NCBI GenBank assembly: GCA_035509315.1
Contig: DATJLS010000030.1
Location: 1-64,000, forward strand
Direction of reading: 5' to 3'
Source: JAKAWQ01 sp035509315
GTDB taxonomy: Bacteria; Pseudomonadota; Alphaproteobacteria; Acetobacterales; Acetobacteraceae
Length of the DNA stretch: 64,000 nucleotides
In this document: positions 1 through 9,269 of the stretch, one piece after another
Position numbering within the stretch: position 1 is the stretch's first letter
How the letters are laid out: each line of letters starts with the position of its first letter
Position numbers and translations under genes: made by a program
The notes under the pieces: generated by a model
Seen by the model: the letters and a program-made list of their open reading frames with translations, nothing else
What the model was told of the DNA's origin: nothing
Databases searched by the model: none

Positions 1-59
1 CTTGCATAACGCAGACCTTCCCGCCGATACTGCAGGCGAGTGATTTCAGTCCAGGGCAT
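1..59 (-). mobile_element. IS5-family transposase, 5' end only (runs off window)
   Basis: Read on the minus strand from an ATG at 59, the first 19 codons give MPWTEITRLQYRREGLRYA. This resembles the N-terminus I know from IS5-family DDE transposases common in acetic acid bacteria and relatives (MPWTEITR, then YRREGLRYA). The rest lies beyond the left edge, so completeness and activity cannot be judged. The terminal inverted repeat should lie in 60-139. Positions 39-50 and 106-117 form an inverted pair (GAGTGATTTCAG / CTGAAATCACTC). The exact IS end cannot be fixed from one side. Confidence 0.7.
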
Positions 60-139
60 CGTTGGTTCCGTCGCGGCTCGCAATCCGATTGAATCACAAC
101 CCGCTGAAATCACTCAACCCTTTCTCAGTCAGACACTTA

Positions 140-422
140 GAGACTGTTTGAGAATGCGTTGTGATGAGTCGGTTCGTTCCAAGTCGGAGGTGCCTTTGGC
201 GCCGGTCCGGCATGGCTTTCGAGAACCGGAGCGGAGCGGCCTTAGAAGATCAATATGGCTTCTGGCGGAGGCGGGGCACCCCACGAACGTGTTCGTGGGG
301 ACCCCGAGCGTAGCGATCCGCCAAAGCCATCAAATTGATCGCCAAACAAACCCGGCCGTGAGCACCGGAAGCGCAGAAAGACGCGTCGGACGACCACCAC
401 AGTCGCATTCTCAAACAGTCTC
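140..422. repeat. Palindromic MITE-like repeat, copy 1 (long form, 283 bp)
   Basis: The ends are a perfect 19-bp inverted repeat, GAGACTGTTTGAGAATGCG, followed inwards by a weaker one. The flanks are TTA (137-139) and TAA (423-425). The interior carries nested palindromes: GATCAATATGGCTTCTGGCGG pairs approximately with the region around 322-345, and CCCCACGAAC/GTTCGTGGGG forms a 10-bp stem near 281-302. The same family recurs at 13961, 27231, 27947 and 63193. It lies between the IS5 fragment and the 3' end of hemW and could end hemW transcripts. No coding function is seen; long reading frames across it are fortuitous. Confidence 0.85.
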
Positions 423-450
423 TAAGGCGTGCGGGGGCAGAGCCCCTGCT

Positions 451-1623
451 TCAGCGGACCAGCATCGGCAGCAAAGAATCCAGACGCAATCTTCCGGTTT
501 CTGTGGCCGCGAGGTTTTCGCCGGACCGGGTGAGGTAGCCCGCCGCGAGAAGCGCTTCGAGCGCGTCGGGCTCGAGCGCGTCGGTGAGCGCGATCCCGGT
601 GCGGGCGGTGAAGCGGAACGGATCGATCCCTTCCGCGAGGCGCAGTCCCATCAGCAGCATTTCGCGGGCGCGCGTCGGGGCGTCGAGAACCTCTTCCTCA
701 ACCGTTCCGTGTCCGGATTTTTCCACATGCGTGGCCCAGGATTCCGGAGCGCGATGGCGGCGCGTGGCGAGCAGCGATGCGCCGAGCGTGACGCGCCCGT
801 GCGCGCCGGGACCGATGCCGGCGTAATCGCCATAGCGCCAATAGGCGAGGTTGTGGCGGCTTTCCGCGCCCGGCCGCGCATAGTTCGAGATTTCGTAAGG
901 AAGAAGCCCGTGGCGCGCCGCTTCCTCCGCGGTCGCTTCGTAGAGCGCGGCCTGGGTTTCGGGCGCGGGAAGAGCGATCTCGCCGCGCTGGTATCGCGAC
1001 GCGAACGGCGTGCCGGGCTCGATCGTGAGCTGATAGAGCGAGAGGTGATCGCAGCCGAAGCCGAGCGCCTCTCCAAGCTCCGCGCGCCATTCGGATGGCG
1101 TCTGCCATGGCCGGGCATAGATCAGGTCGAAGGAGACGCGGGAAAAGATCGCGCGCGCGGCGGCGAGCGCTTTCCGCGCCTCCTTCGCCGAATGCTGGCG
1201 GCCGAGAAAGAGAAGCGCCTTCTCATCGAGGCTTTGCACGCCGAGCGAAAGCCGGTTGACGCCGGCCGCGCGGATCGCGGCGAGCTTCTCCTGCTCGACG
1301 CTGGTGGGATTGGCTTCGAGCGTGATCTCGAGATCCGGAAGCGGGGGAAAGAATCGAATCGCCGCCGCGATGAGGGCGGAGACCGTCTCGGGCGCCATCA
1401 GGCTCGGCGTGCCGCCGCCGAAAAAAATGGAGGAAAGCGGGCGCGGGCCGAGGCGCGCGGCCTCGAATTCGAGCTCGGCGAGGAGGGAAGCGGCGAAGCG
1501 GGCCTCGGGGATCCGCTCGCGCACATGGCTGTTGAAGTCGCAATAGGGACACTTGGCGCGGCAGAAGGGCCAGTGGATATAGAGCGCGAGCGGGGCCATC
1601 GGCGGGATGTGCGGCCTGGGCAT
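451..1623 (-). CDS. hemW: HemW-type radical SAM heme chaperone
   Basis: This 390-residue radical SAM protein belongs to the oxygen-independent coproporphyrinogen oxidase-like family. HemW members are now regarded as heme-binding chaperones rather than true HemN oxidases. The cluster motif is C21-x3-C25-x2-C28 inside YIHWPFCRAKCPYC, typical of HemW, and the GGGTPS SAM-binding motif is at about residues 69-74. Length fits the family. The start could instead be Met9 (MAPLALYIHW), which begins where most homologues do; neither start has a strong ribosome site. It is divergent from the YbaK-like gene, 35 bp away. A GC-rich hairpin (GGGGC/GCCCC near 433-448) follows the stop. Confidence 0.9.
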   Translation of the reverse strand: MPRPHIPPMAPLALYIHWPFCRAKCPYCDFNSHVRERIPEARFAASLLAELEFEAARLGPRPLSSIFFGGGTPSLMAPETVSALIAAAIRFFPPLPDLEITLEANPTSVEQEKLAAIRAAGVNRLSLGVQSLDEKALLFLGRQHSAKEARKALAAARAIFSRVSFDLIYARPWQTPSEWRAELGEALGFGCDHLSLYQLTIEPGTPFASRYQRGEIALPAPETQAALYEATAEEAARHGLLPYEISNYARPGAESRHNLAYWRYGDYAGIGPGAHGRVTLGASLLATRRHRAPESWATHVEKSGHGTVEEEVLDAPTRAREMLLMGLRLAEGIDPFRFTARTGIALTDALEPDALEALLAAGYLTRSGENLAATETGRLRLDSLLPMLVR

Positions 1624-1658
1624 CGTCCGCGCAAGGGAAGCGCCGCGGGAGGGGAAGA

Positions 1659-2177
1659 ATGAGCGGAGCGGAACGGCTGGGCTCTGTCGAGCGGGTGCGG
1701 GCCGCCCTGCTGGCCGCCGGCCATGAAGACACCATCACCGCTTTCCCCGAGAGCACGCGCACGGCCGCGGAGGCCGCGGCGGCCATCGGCTGCACCGTGG
1801 CGCAGATCGCCAAGTCCATCATCTTCCGGGCCGGCGGGCGGGCGGCGCTGGTGATCACCTCGGGGGTGAACCGGGTCGATTCGGCGAAGGCCGGGGCGGC
1901 GCTCGGCGTGAGCCTGGCGCGCGCCGACGCCGATTTCGTGCGGGAGGCGACCGGCTTCGCGATCGGCGGCGTCGCGCCGGTCGGGCATCTTTCGCCGCCC
2001 CTGATCCTGCTCGACGAAGATCTCCTGAAACTCGATCCGATCTGGGCCGCGGCGGGCTCGCCCACGCATGTCTTCCGCACCTCGGCCGCCGAGCTTCGCC
2101 GCATCAGCGGCGGCAGCGTCGCGGCGGTCAAGGCGGAGACACGGATTGCAAAATCCGGTTCGGAATCATCGGCCTGA
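1659..2177 (+). CDS. YbaK/EbsC-family aminoacyl-tRNA deacylase
   Basis: The protein has 172 residues and the single-domain layout of the YbaK/ProX editing family, which hydrolyses mischarged aminoacyl-tRNAs (Cys- or Ala-tRNAPro) in the cytoplasm. Visible features are the conserved lysine in QIAKSIIF at about residue 50, the glycine-rich VITSGVNRVD strand, and GFAIGGVAPVGH, the usual substrate-loop signature of the fold. A GGGAGGGG stretch a few bases upstream supports the ATG at 1659. Which tRNA is edited cannot be told from sequence. It is divergent from hemW and is followed by an independently spaced lipoprotein gene. Confidence 0.85.
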   Translation: MSGAERLGSVERVRAALLAAGHEDTITAFPESTRTAAEAAAAIGCTVAQIAKSIIFRAGGRAALVITSGVNRVDSAKAGAALGVSLARADADFVREATGFAIGGVAPVGHLSPPLILLDEDLLKLDPIWAAAGSPTHVFRTSAAELRRISGGSVAAVKAETRIAKSGSESSA

Positions 2178-2260
2178 CGGAAAGGCACGGAGGTGTCGCA
2201 CCTTGCGCGGCGCGGCTCCTGCCGCGTAGGGTCGGGCCCGGCCAATTCGGAGGAGAATCC

Positions 2261-2923
2261 ATGCGAAGGATGCGCACGCTGAGGCGAACCGGGCCGATCG
2301 GCATCGCCTTGTCGTTCCTGCTCGCATCCTGCGCGCAAACCCCGATGGGGCCGACCGTTCAGATCATGCCCGGTCCGGGCAAGAGCTTCGACCAGTTCCA
2401 GACCGACCAGATCGTCTGCAAGCAGTTTGCCCAGCAGGCCGTTTCGGGCCAGGCGCAGAACGCCAACCTGCGCGGCCTTGGCGCCGCCGCCCTGACGACC
2501 GCGCTCGGCGCCGGGCTTGGCGCCGCGATCGGCGGCGGGCATGGCGCCGCCATCGGCGCCGCGGGCGGGGCGGTCGGCGGCGGGGGGATCGGCGCGCTGA
2601 CCAGCTCGCGGGCGCAGAATTCGATCCAGGGCCAGTACAACAACGCCTATGCCCAGTGCATGTATTCCAAGGGCAACCAGGTGCCCGGCTTCGCCCCGGC
2701 TGCCCCCCCGCCGCCGCCTGTCGCCTATCCGCCGCCCGGCGTCTCGCTCACCCAGGCCGTGCAGATCCAGCTCATCCGGCTCGGGCTGCTGCAAGGCTCG
2801 GCGGACGGCGTACTCGGGCCGCAAACGATCGGCGCCATCAGCAATTTCGAGCGCGCCAACGGCCTGCCGGCGGACGGAGCGCCCTCCCCCACCCTGCTCG
2901 CGCGCCTGCAGGCCACGCAGTAG
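2261..2923 (+). CDS. Glycine-zipper lipoprotein with C-terminal peptidoglycan-binding domain
   Basis: This 220-residue predicted lipoprotein has a hydrophobic leader ending in the lipobox LLASC (Cys at about 25), so it should be lipid-anchored in the outer membrane or periplasm. A glycine-zipper segment rich in GxxxG/GAAxG follows at about residues 70-115, then a proline linker (APPPPPVAYPPP). The C-terminal PG_binding_1-type domain is at about 160-218 (LTQAVQIQLIRLGLL, DGVLGPQTIGAISNF). Glycine zippers plus peptidoglycan-binding domains suggest a role in envelope integrity, but no specific function can be named. A ribosome site, GGAGGAG, lies just before the ATG. Confidence 0.8.
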   Translation: MRRMRTLRRTGPIGIALSFLLASCAQTPMGPTVQIMPGPGKSFDQFQTDQIVCKQFAQQAVSGQAQNANLRGLGAAALTTALGAGLGAAIGGGHGAAIGAAGGAVGGGGIGALTSSRAQNSIQGQYNNAYAQCMYSKGNQVPGFAPAAPPPPPVAYPPPGVSLTQAVQIQLIRLGLLQGSADGVLGPQTIGAISNFERANGLPADGAPSPTLLARLQATQ

Positions 2924-2953
2924 CGCCGCTTTCCGGCGGAGAGGCGCGGCGGT

Positions 2954-2995
2954 TTGACGTTGTATCCACCGGGCGATATCGTCCGGAGATCATAT
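2954..2995 (+). promoter_or_regulatory. Candidate promoter with overlapping inverted repeat for the oxyanion importer
   Basis: TTGACG (2954-2959) is 17 bp from TATCGT (2977-2982), a reasonable sigma-70-type pair upstream of the binding-protein gene. An inverted repeat, CGATAT-N12-ATATCG, overlaps the -10 element. ModE-like regulators bind AT-rich dyads containing CGnTAT halves, so metal-responsive repression is conceivable. This is inference from position and symmetry only. Confidence 0.35.
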
Positions 2996-3026
2996 CGTAC
3001 CCGCCTTCATTCCTCCGGAGAATCGC

Positions 3027-3917
3027 ATGCGCTCCATGCTGGCAAGCCTGTTGCTGCTCGCGGCTTCGTTTTCGTCCGCGGCGGCCCAGGGAACCATCCG
3101 CGTCGCCTATGCGGGCTCGATGGGCGTGGTGATGGACCGCTTCCTCGGACCGGACTTCGCCAAGGCGAACAACGCCACCTATCAGGGCATAGGGCAGCCG
3201 GCCTATGCGCTCGCCCGGCTGATCGCGGGGAAGAAATTGCAGGCGGATGTCTTCATCACCATCACGCCGGGGCCGGCGCAGCTGCTCGAGAAGGCGGGGC
3301 TGGTGAGCCAGGCGGTGCCGGTCGCCAGCACGTCGATGGTGATCGCCTATAGCCCCAAGAGCAAATATGCCGCCGCCTTCGAGAGTTCCACGCCCTGGTG
3401 GAAGGTGCTTCAGACTCCGGGCCTGCGCTTCGGCCGGACCGACCCGGAAACGGACCCGCAGGGGCGGAACATCATCTTCACCTTCCTCCTCGCCGAGCGG
3501 TACTACCATCAGCCCGGGCTCGCGCGGAAAATCCTCGGCCCCTACGAGAACCCGGCGCAGATCTTCACCGAGCCCTCGCTTCTGAGCCGGCTCGAGGCCG
3601 GGCAGATCGATGCGAGCTCCGGCTATGAAAGCGCGGTCAGATCCGACCATCTCTCCTTTGTCCGGCTTCCCGACGAGATCAATCTCAGCAATCCGGCGAT
3701 GGTCGCGGACTGGTACAGCAAGGTGCATTTCTCCGTCACGAAAGGCGGCAAGACGCAGGTGCTGAGCACGCAACCGCTCGTCTTCTATGCGTGCGTGCCG
3801 AAGACCGCGGCGAACCCGGCGCTCGCGCAGAAGTTCGTGACCTTCCTGCAAAGCCCGGCAGGCCAGAAGGCATTCCGAGACAACGGCTACGGCGCGCCGA
3901 AGGGCGGCCCAGTTTGA
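3027..3917 (+). CDS. wtpA: Tungstate/molybdate ABC transporter substrate-binding protein, WtpA type
   Basis: This 296-residue periplasmic protein has a Sec signal peptide cut near AAAQG (about residue 21). It begins with the AGSM motif that replaces the AASL of classical ModA. Features matching the WtpA/class III oxyanion-binding family are DVFITITP, the GRTDPETDPQGR segment at about 130-142, the ERYYHQPG stretch and PDEINLSNPAMVADWY near 212-227. The family binds tungstate or molybdate with near-octahedral coordination; the preferred metal cannot be predicted. A CTCCGGAGAATC stretch provides the ribosome site. The permease and ATPase genes follow directly. Confidence 0.82.
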   Translation: MRSMLASLLLLAASFSSAAAQGTIRVAYAGSMGVVMDRFLGPDFAKANNATYQGIGQPAYALARLIAGKKLQADVFITITPGPAQLLEKAGLVSQAVPVASTSMVIAYSPKSKYAAAFESSTPWWKVLQTPGLRFGRTDPETDPQGRNIIFTFLLAERYYHQPGLARKILGPYENPAQIFTEPSLLSRLEAGQIDASSGYESAVRSDHLSFVRLPDEINLSNPAMVADWYSKVHFSVTKGGKTQVLSTQPLVFYACVPKTAANPALAQKFVTFLQSPAGQKAFRDNGYGAPKGGPV

Positions 3918-4074
3918 GCTTACGAGTCTGAGCGCAAGAGAGGGCGCGCTTCTTCTTCCGCCGCCGGCTGGCCGGGGGGCAGGCCAGGGGGCAGGTCGGG
4001 GCCTGCCGGTTGCACCGGTTCTTGGGTTCGCTTCGCTCCTTTTCCTGACGGCGCCGTTCATCGCGCTGGCCTTC

Positions 4075-4755
4075 GTGACGAACTGGCGCGGGTTCCAGCT
4101 CGCGCCGGGCGATCTTGGTTCCGCCTTCGTCTCGGTGGTTTACAGCCTCACCGCCCTGCCGATCATCGCCGCGCTCGGCACGCCGCTCGCATGGTGGCTC
4201 GCAAGACGGGATTTTCACGGCAAGGGCGTGCTCGACGCCCTGGTTCTGCTGCCCCTGCTCACCCCGCCGCTCGCCTTCGGGATCCTGCTCGCGTCCTTCT
4301 ACGGCCCGTACAGCGCCGCTGGCGCGTTGCTCGGAAGGATCGGGCTCGTGCTCACCAACACCGCCCCGGCCTTCGTGCTCGCGCAGGTCTATGGCGCGAT
4401 GCCCTATTACGTGGTCACCGCCCGCGCCGCCTTCGAGGGCGTGCCGCTCGAACTCGAGGAGATCGCGCTCACCCTCGGCAAGGAGCGCTGGCAGGTGTTC
4501 CTGGAGGTGAGCCTCAAGCTCGCGCGGCTCGGCCTCGCGGCGGGGCTGGCGCTCGCCTGGGTGCGCGCGCTCGGGGAGTTCGGCATCGTCCTCATCATCG
4601 CCTATTTCCCGCATGGAATGCCGGTTCAGCTCTGGGTGAACCTGCAGGATAGCGGGCTCGATTCGGTCTATCCGCTGCTCTGGCTCTTTTTCCTTGTCGC
4701 AATGCCGCTGCCGCTCTGGCTCGGGATGGTTTCGCGCCGGCGTGGCATATTCTGA
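4075..4755 (+). CDS. wtpB: Tungstate/molybdate ABC transporter permease (start uncertain, probably upstream)
   Basis: This membrane permease is of the ModB/WtpB class (binding-protein-dependent inner-membrane component) with about five helices and the EAA-like loop PLELEEIALTLGKERWQVF at about residues 122-140. The GTG at 4075 gives 226 residues, close to ModB length. However, the frame stays open upstream to 3841 and encodes another hydrophobic segment (LGFASLLFLTAPFIALAF) immediately before it, as expected for WtpB-type permeases. No ATG, GTG or TTG occurs in that extension; the only alternatives are CTG codons, for example at 3928. Either an unusual start is used or a base error lies nearby. 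The extension also holds a 12-bp tandem repeat at about 3974-3998. Confidence 0.78.
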   Translation: MTNWRGFQLAPGDLGSAFVSVVYSLTALPIIAALGTPLAWWLARRDFHGKGVLDALVLLPLLTPPLAFGILLASFYGPYSAAGALLGRIGLVLTNTAPAFVLAQVYGAMPYYVVTARAAFEGVPLELEEIALTLGKERWQVFLEVSLKLARLGLAAGLALAWVRALGEFGIVLIIAYFPHGMPVQLWVNLQDSGLDSVYPLLWLFFLVAMPLPLWLGMVSRRRGIF

Positions 4756-4760
4756 TTTTC

Positions 4761-5780
4761 ATGGAGATCGATTACCGGCTCGTCCGGCCGCTTCGCATCG
4801 AGGCGCGGCTGACGGTCGCGGGCTTCACCGTGCTGGCCGGCGCGAGCGGCGAGGGCAAGACGAGCCTTCTCAAGGCCATCGCAGGGCTTTTGCCGGCGGA
4901 GGGCACGCCCTATGGGGAGCTGCCGCCGCAGCGCCGGCCGATCGGGTATCTGCCGCAGGGCTACGGGCTCTTCCCGCACCTGCGTGCCTGGGAGAACGTG
5001 GCGTTTCCCTTCGCCGAGCGGCGCCGGCGGCGGGCGCGCGCGCTCGTGCTGATGGAGCGGCTCGGGATCGCCGGAATCGCCGAGCGCTATCCGGACGCGC
5101 TTTCCGGCGGCCAGCAGCAGCGCGTCGCGCTCGCCCGCGCGCTTGCTCGCGGGCCCGAGCTTCTGCTGCTCGACGAGCCGACCTCGGCGCTCGATCCCGC
5201 GACGCGGGACGAAGTGCTCGGCGAGCTGATCGAGGAGATCCGGAGGATCGGCCTGCCCACGCTCGCGGTGACGCACGATGTGCAGCTCGCGGCGATGGCC
5301 GACCGGATGGCGCTGATGGTCGGGCGGCGGATCGTGCAGGAAGGCACGCCGCATGAGGTGTTCGCGGCCCCCGTGAATGCGCGCGCGGCGCGGCTGCTCG
5401 GCTATCGCAACCTGCTCGCCGGGACGGTGCGCGCGGTTTCGGACGGGCTGGCCTCGGTTGCCGTGGAGCATTTCTCCCTCACCGCGCGGGCGCCGGCCTG
5501 GGCCGGCCCCGGCATGAAGGTCGGCATCGCGATCCGCTCGGAGGATATCGCGCTTGCCGCCGAGACGGACGGCGTGGCGCGCAACGACATGAACGCGCTC
5601 GCCATGACGCTCATCGCCGTCCGCGAGGAGGGGCTCGCCTTCCGCGTTCACGCGCATGGCAGCATCGCGCTCGATATCCTGCTGCCGCGCCGGACGGAGG
5701 CCGGCACGCTCCGTGTCGGCGGCACGGCGCTCGCGCGCGTCTGGCCCGAGCATGTGCATCTGTTTCGGGTCGAGGAATAA
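4761..5780 (+). CDS. wtpC: Tungstate/molybdate ABC transporter ATPase
   Basis: This 339-residue ATPase should energise the preceding importer. Walker A is GASGEGKTS at about residues 28-36, an atypical form with Glu in the loop. The Q-loop is in YLPQGYGLF, the signature is LSGGQQQR near 113-120, Walker B is LLLLDEPTSALD and the H-loop His is in LAVTHD. The C-terminal ~115 residues form a TOBE/MOP-like regulatory region, as in ModC and CysA. It starts 5 bp after the permease stop, so translation is probably coupled. The oxyanion assignment rests on the WtpA-type partner. Confidence 0.8.
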   Translation: MEIDYRLVRPLRIEARLTVAGFTVLAGASGEGKTSLLKAIAGLLPAEGTPYGELPPQRRPIGYLPQGYGLFPHLRAWENVAFPFAERRRRRARALVLMERLGIAGIAERYPDALSGGQQQRVALARALARGPELLLLDEPTSALDPATRDEVLGELIEEIRRIGLPTLAVTHDVQLAAMADRMALMVGRRIVQEGTPHEVFAAPVNARAARLLGYRNLLAGTVRAVSDGLASVAVEHFSLTARAPAWAGPGMKVGIAIRSEDIALAAETDGVARNDMNALAMTLIAVREEGLAFRVHAHGSIALDILLPRRTEAGTLRVGGTALARVWPEHVHLFRVEE

Positions 5781-5946
5781 AGGAAGCTTGTTCTTTCTTG
5801 AAAGAAAGAACCAAAGAACTTCTATTCTTTCATTCGGAGTCCACAACCAGCGCCTGGTCCGGAAAACGGAGAGAAGTCTTTTTGCTTTTTTTCTTCAGAA
5901 AAAGAAGCTTTTTTCGTTCTGATCCTTCATCGAAGTGCATAACGCG
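5781..5946 (+). repeat. Dispersed hairpin-bearing repeat, copy A (~165 bp)
   Basis: This stretch fills the convergent gap between the ABC ATPase and gshB and is far more AT-rich than the genes. It matches the reverse complement of about 62400-62590. Shared blocks are GTTCTTTCTTGAAAGAAAGAAC (two 10-bp arms), a CTGGTCCGGAA-rACGGAGA block, a C/T-rich stem closing a TTCA or TTCG loop, and a terminal AGTGCATAAC. The T-rich hairpins could terminate transcription from both sides. Short reading frames across it are not credible genes. Confidence 0.75.
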
Positions 5947-5948
5947 CC

Positions 5949-6920
5949 CTACCCGGCGCGCAGGGTGCAGCGTTCCTCGATCCTGTCCCAGATCGTCGCT
6001 TCGAGATGGACGCCGTCGAACCGCGCCACCTCCTGCAAGCCGGTGGGAGATGTGACGTTGATTTCGGTGAGCCAATCCCCGATCACGTCGATGCCGACGA
6101 AGATCAGCCCCTGCTCGCGCAGGGTGGGGCCGATGCGGGCGCAGATCTCGCGGTCGCGCGCGCTGAGCCGGGCGGCTTCCGGCCGCGCGCCGACATGCAT
6201 GTTCGCGCGTGCCTCGCCGCGCGCGGGCACGCGGTTGATCGCGCCGAGCGGCTCGCCATCGACCAGGATGATGCGCTTGTCGCCGGTGCGCACCGCGGGC
6301 TCGTAGCGTTGCAGCATGAGGGGCTCGCGCGTGCGGGCGAAATGCATCTCCAGCACGGCGTTGAAATTCTCGTCCTCCGGGCCGATCCGGAAGACCCCCG
6401 CGCCGCCATTGCCGAACAGCGGCTTGATGACGATCTCGCCATGCTCGGCGCGGAAGGCGCGCATCGCCGCGACATCCCAGCTCACCAAAGTCGGAGGCAT
6501 CAGCTCGGAAAAATGGGTGACGAGCAGCTTCTCCGGCGCGTTGCGCACCGCGCGGGGATCGTTCACCACGAGCGTGCCGGGCTGGATATGCTCGAGCAGG
6601 TGCGTCGCGGTGATATAGGCGAGATCGAAGGGCGGGTCCTGGCGCATCAGAACCACGTCCATCGAGGCGAGGTCGATGACGTCCTCGGGGCCGGAGCGCG
6701 CGATCTCCTCGGGCCGACGGGCAAGCCGGATGGGCCGCGCCCGTGCCGCGAGACGCACGGACTCCCCGGCGCTCGAGAAGGCGAGGTGCCGCACCTCATA
6801 ATGCCAAAGGCGATGCCCGCGGGCCTGGGCCTCGAGCATCAGCACGAAGGTGGAGTCCGCGTCGGGATTGATGGACGCGAGCGGGTCCATCTGCACCGCG
6901 ACCCTGAGCAGGCGGTTCAT
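5949..6920 (-). CDS. gshB: Glutathione synthetase
   Basis: This 323-residue ATP-grasp enzyme ligates glycine to gamma-glutamylcysteine in the cytoplasm, the last step of glutathione synthesis. Typical GshB features are the N-terminal VAVQMDPLASINPDADSTF (residues 7-25), MRQDPPFDLAYITATHLLE near 90-108, VVNDPRAVRNAPEKL, the ATP-grasp segment EIVIKPLFGNGGAGVFRI, and the C-terminal EINVTSPTGLQEV metal/ATP-binding stretch. Length is normal for the family. It lies 21 bp upstream of where thiC ends, on the same strand, but thiC has its own riboswitch. Confidence 0.95.
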   Translation of the reverse strand: MNRLLRVAVQMDPLASINPDADSTFVLMLEAQARGHRLWHYEVRHLAFSSAGESVRLAARARPIRLARRPEEIARSGPEDVIDLASMDVVLMRQDPPFDLAYITATHLLEHIQPGTLVVNDPRAVRNAPEKLLVTHFSELMPPTLVSWDVAAMRAFRAEHGEIVIKPLFGNGGAGVFRIGPEDENFNAVLEMHFARTREPLMLQRYEPAVRTGDKRIILVDGEPLGAINRVPARGEARANMHVGARPEAARLSARDREICARIGPTLREQGLIFVGIDVIGDWLTEINVTSPTGLQEVARFDGVHLEATIWDRIEERCTLRAG

Positions 6921-6941
6921 GGGAGCGGGAGAGGAAAAGGC

Positions 6942-8801
<1,860 letters not shown>

Positions 8802-8855
8802 CGGCGCCTCCTCACGTGTGGGGCCCGCGAAGGAGGTTGGGACTCTCTGACCGGC

Positions 8856-8973
8856 TTCCCGTCCCTCCGCCGGCATGACCCGGTTCAGGTTCGCAGGGTC
8901 ACCGCGCCGTCCGCGCCCAAGCGGGAAACGGACCGTCGGTATCTCAGCCCCTTGGCGGGGCTCCCCTCGGTTC
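8856..8973 (-). promoter_or_regulatory. TPP riboswitch (THI element) upstream of thiC
   Basis: Read on the minus strand, the leader contains the conserved THI-box elements in order: GGGGAGCCCC, then GGGGCTGAGA (CUGAGA at 8947-8942), then GACCCTGCGAACCTGAACC and GGGTCATGCCGGCGGAGGGA. These match the P1/P2 and P4/P5 core of thiamine-pyrophosphate riboswitches. It ends about 55 nt before the thiC start, a usual distance for translational or transcriptional control. Excess TPP should lower thiC expression. Confidence 0.95.
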
Positions 8974-8978
8974 CTCAA

Positions 8979-9269
8979 GGATCGGGGCTCATCCCTGCCC
9001 TGTCAATGCCTGCGTCGATGGCTGCGCGATCGATCCCCGCAAGGCCGATGCCGCGCAAGCTTCCCGCAAGGTCCCCATCAAGGTCCCCATTAAGGTCAAC
9101 ATCATGCGCGATCTTCCAACCGGTCCGCCGGCAAATCGCGGCGAATGGCCAAAAGTTTTATTGTGCCTGGCCAGGGGACAAGACATTATCCCGGCGCAAT
9201 CTGCGTCAATGCGCGACATGGGAAGCCGACGGTCACCCGAAATCGGCCCATGGTAAGAGGGAGGATGGA
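8979..9269. other. Divergent intergenic region between thiC leader and importer operon
   Basis: This stretch must hold the thiC promoter and the promoter of the amide/amino-acid importer, but no convincing -35/-10 pair stands out. It contains three copies of a 12-bp tandem unit (AAGGTCCCCATC/T, then AAGGTCAACATC) at about 9068-9103. Confidence 0.5.

Noticed and set aside
40..1662. 540-codon plus-strand frame over hemW
   Set aside because: It is the antisense shadow of hemW and also crosses the MITE. It is Arg-rich with no domain, while the opposite strand encodes a clear radical SAM protein.
5798..6306. Short plus-strand frames over the repeat and the 3' end of gshB
   Set aside because: These are composed of repeat sequence and antisense gshB.
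8802..8978. N-terminal extension of thiC to 8978
   Set aside because: The added residues translate the TPP riboswitch, and a good ribosome site lies before 8801.
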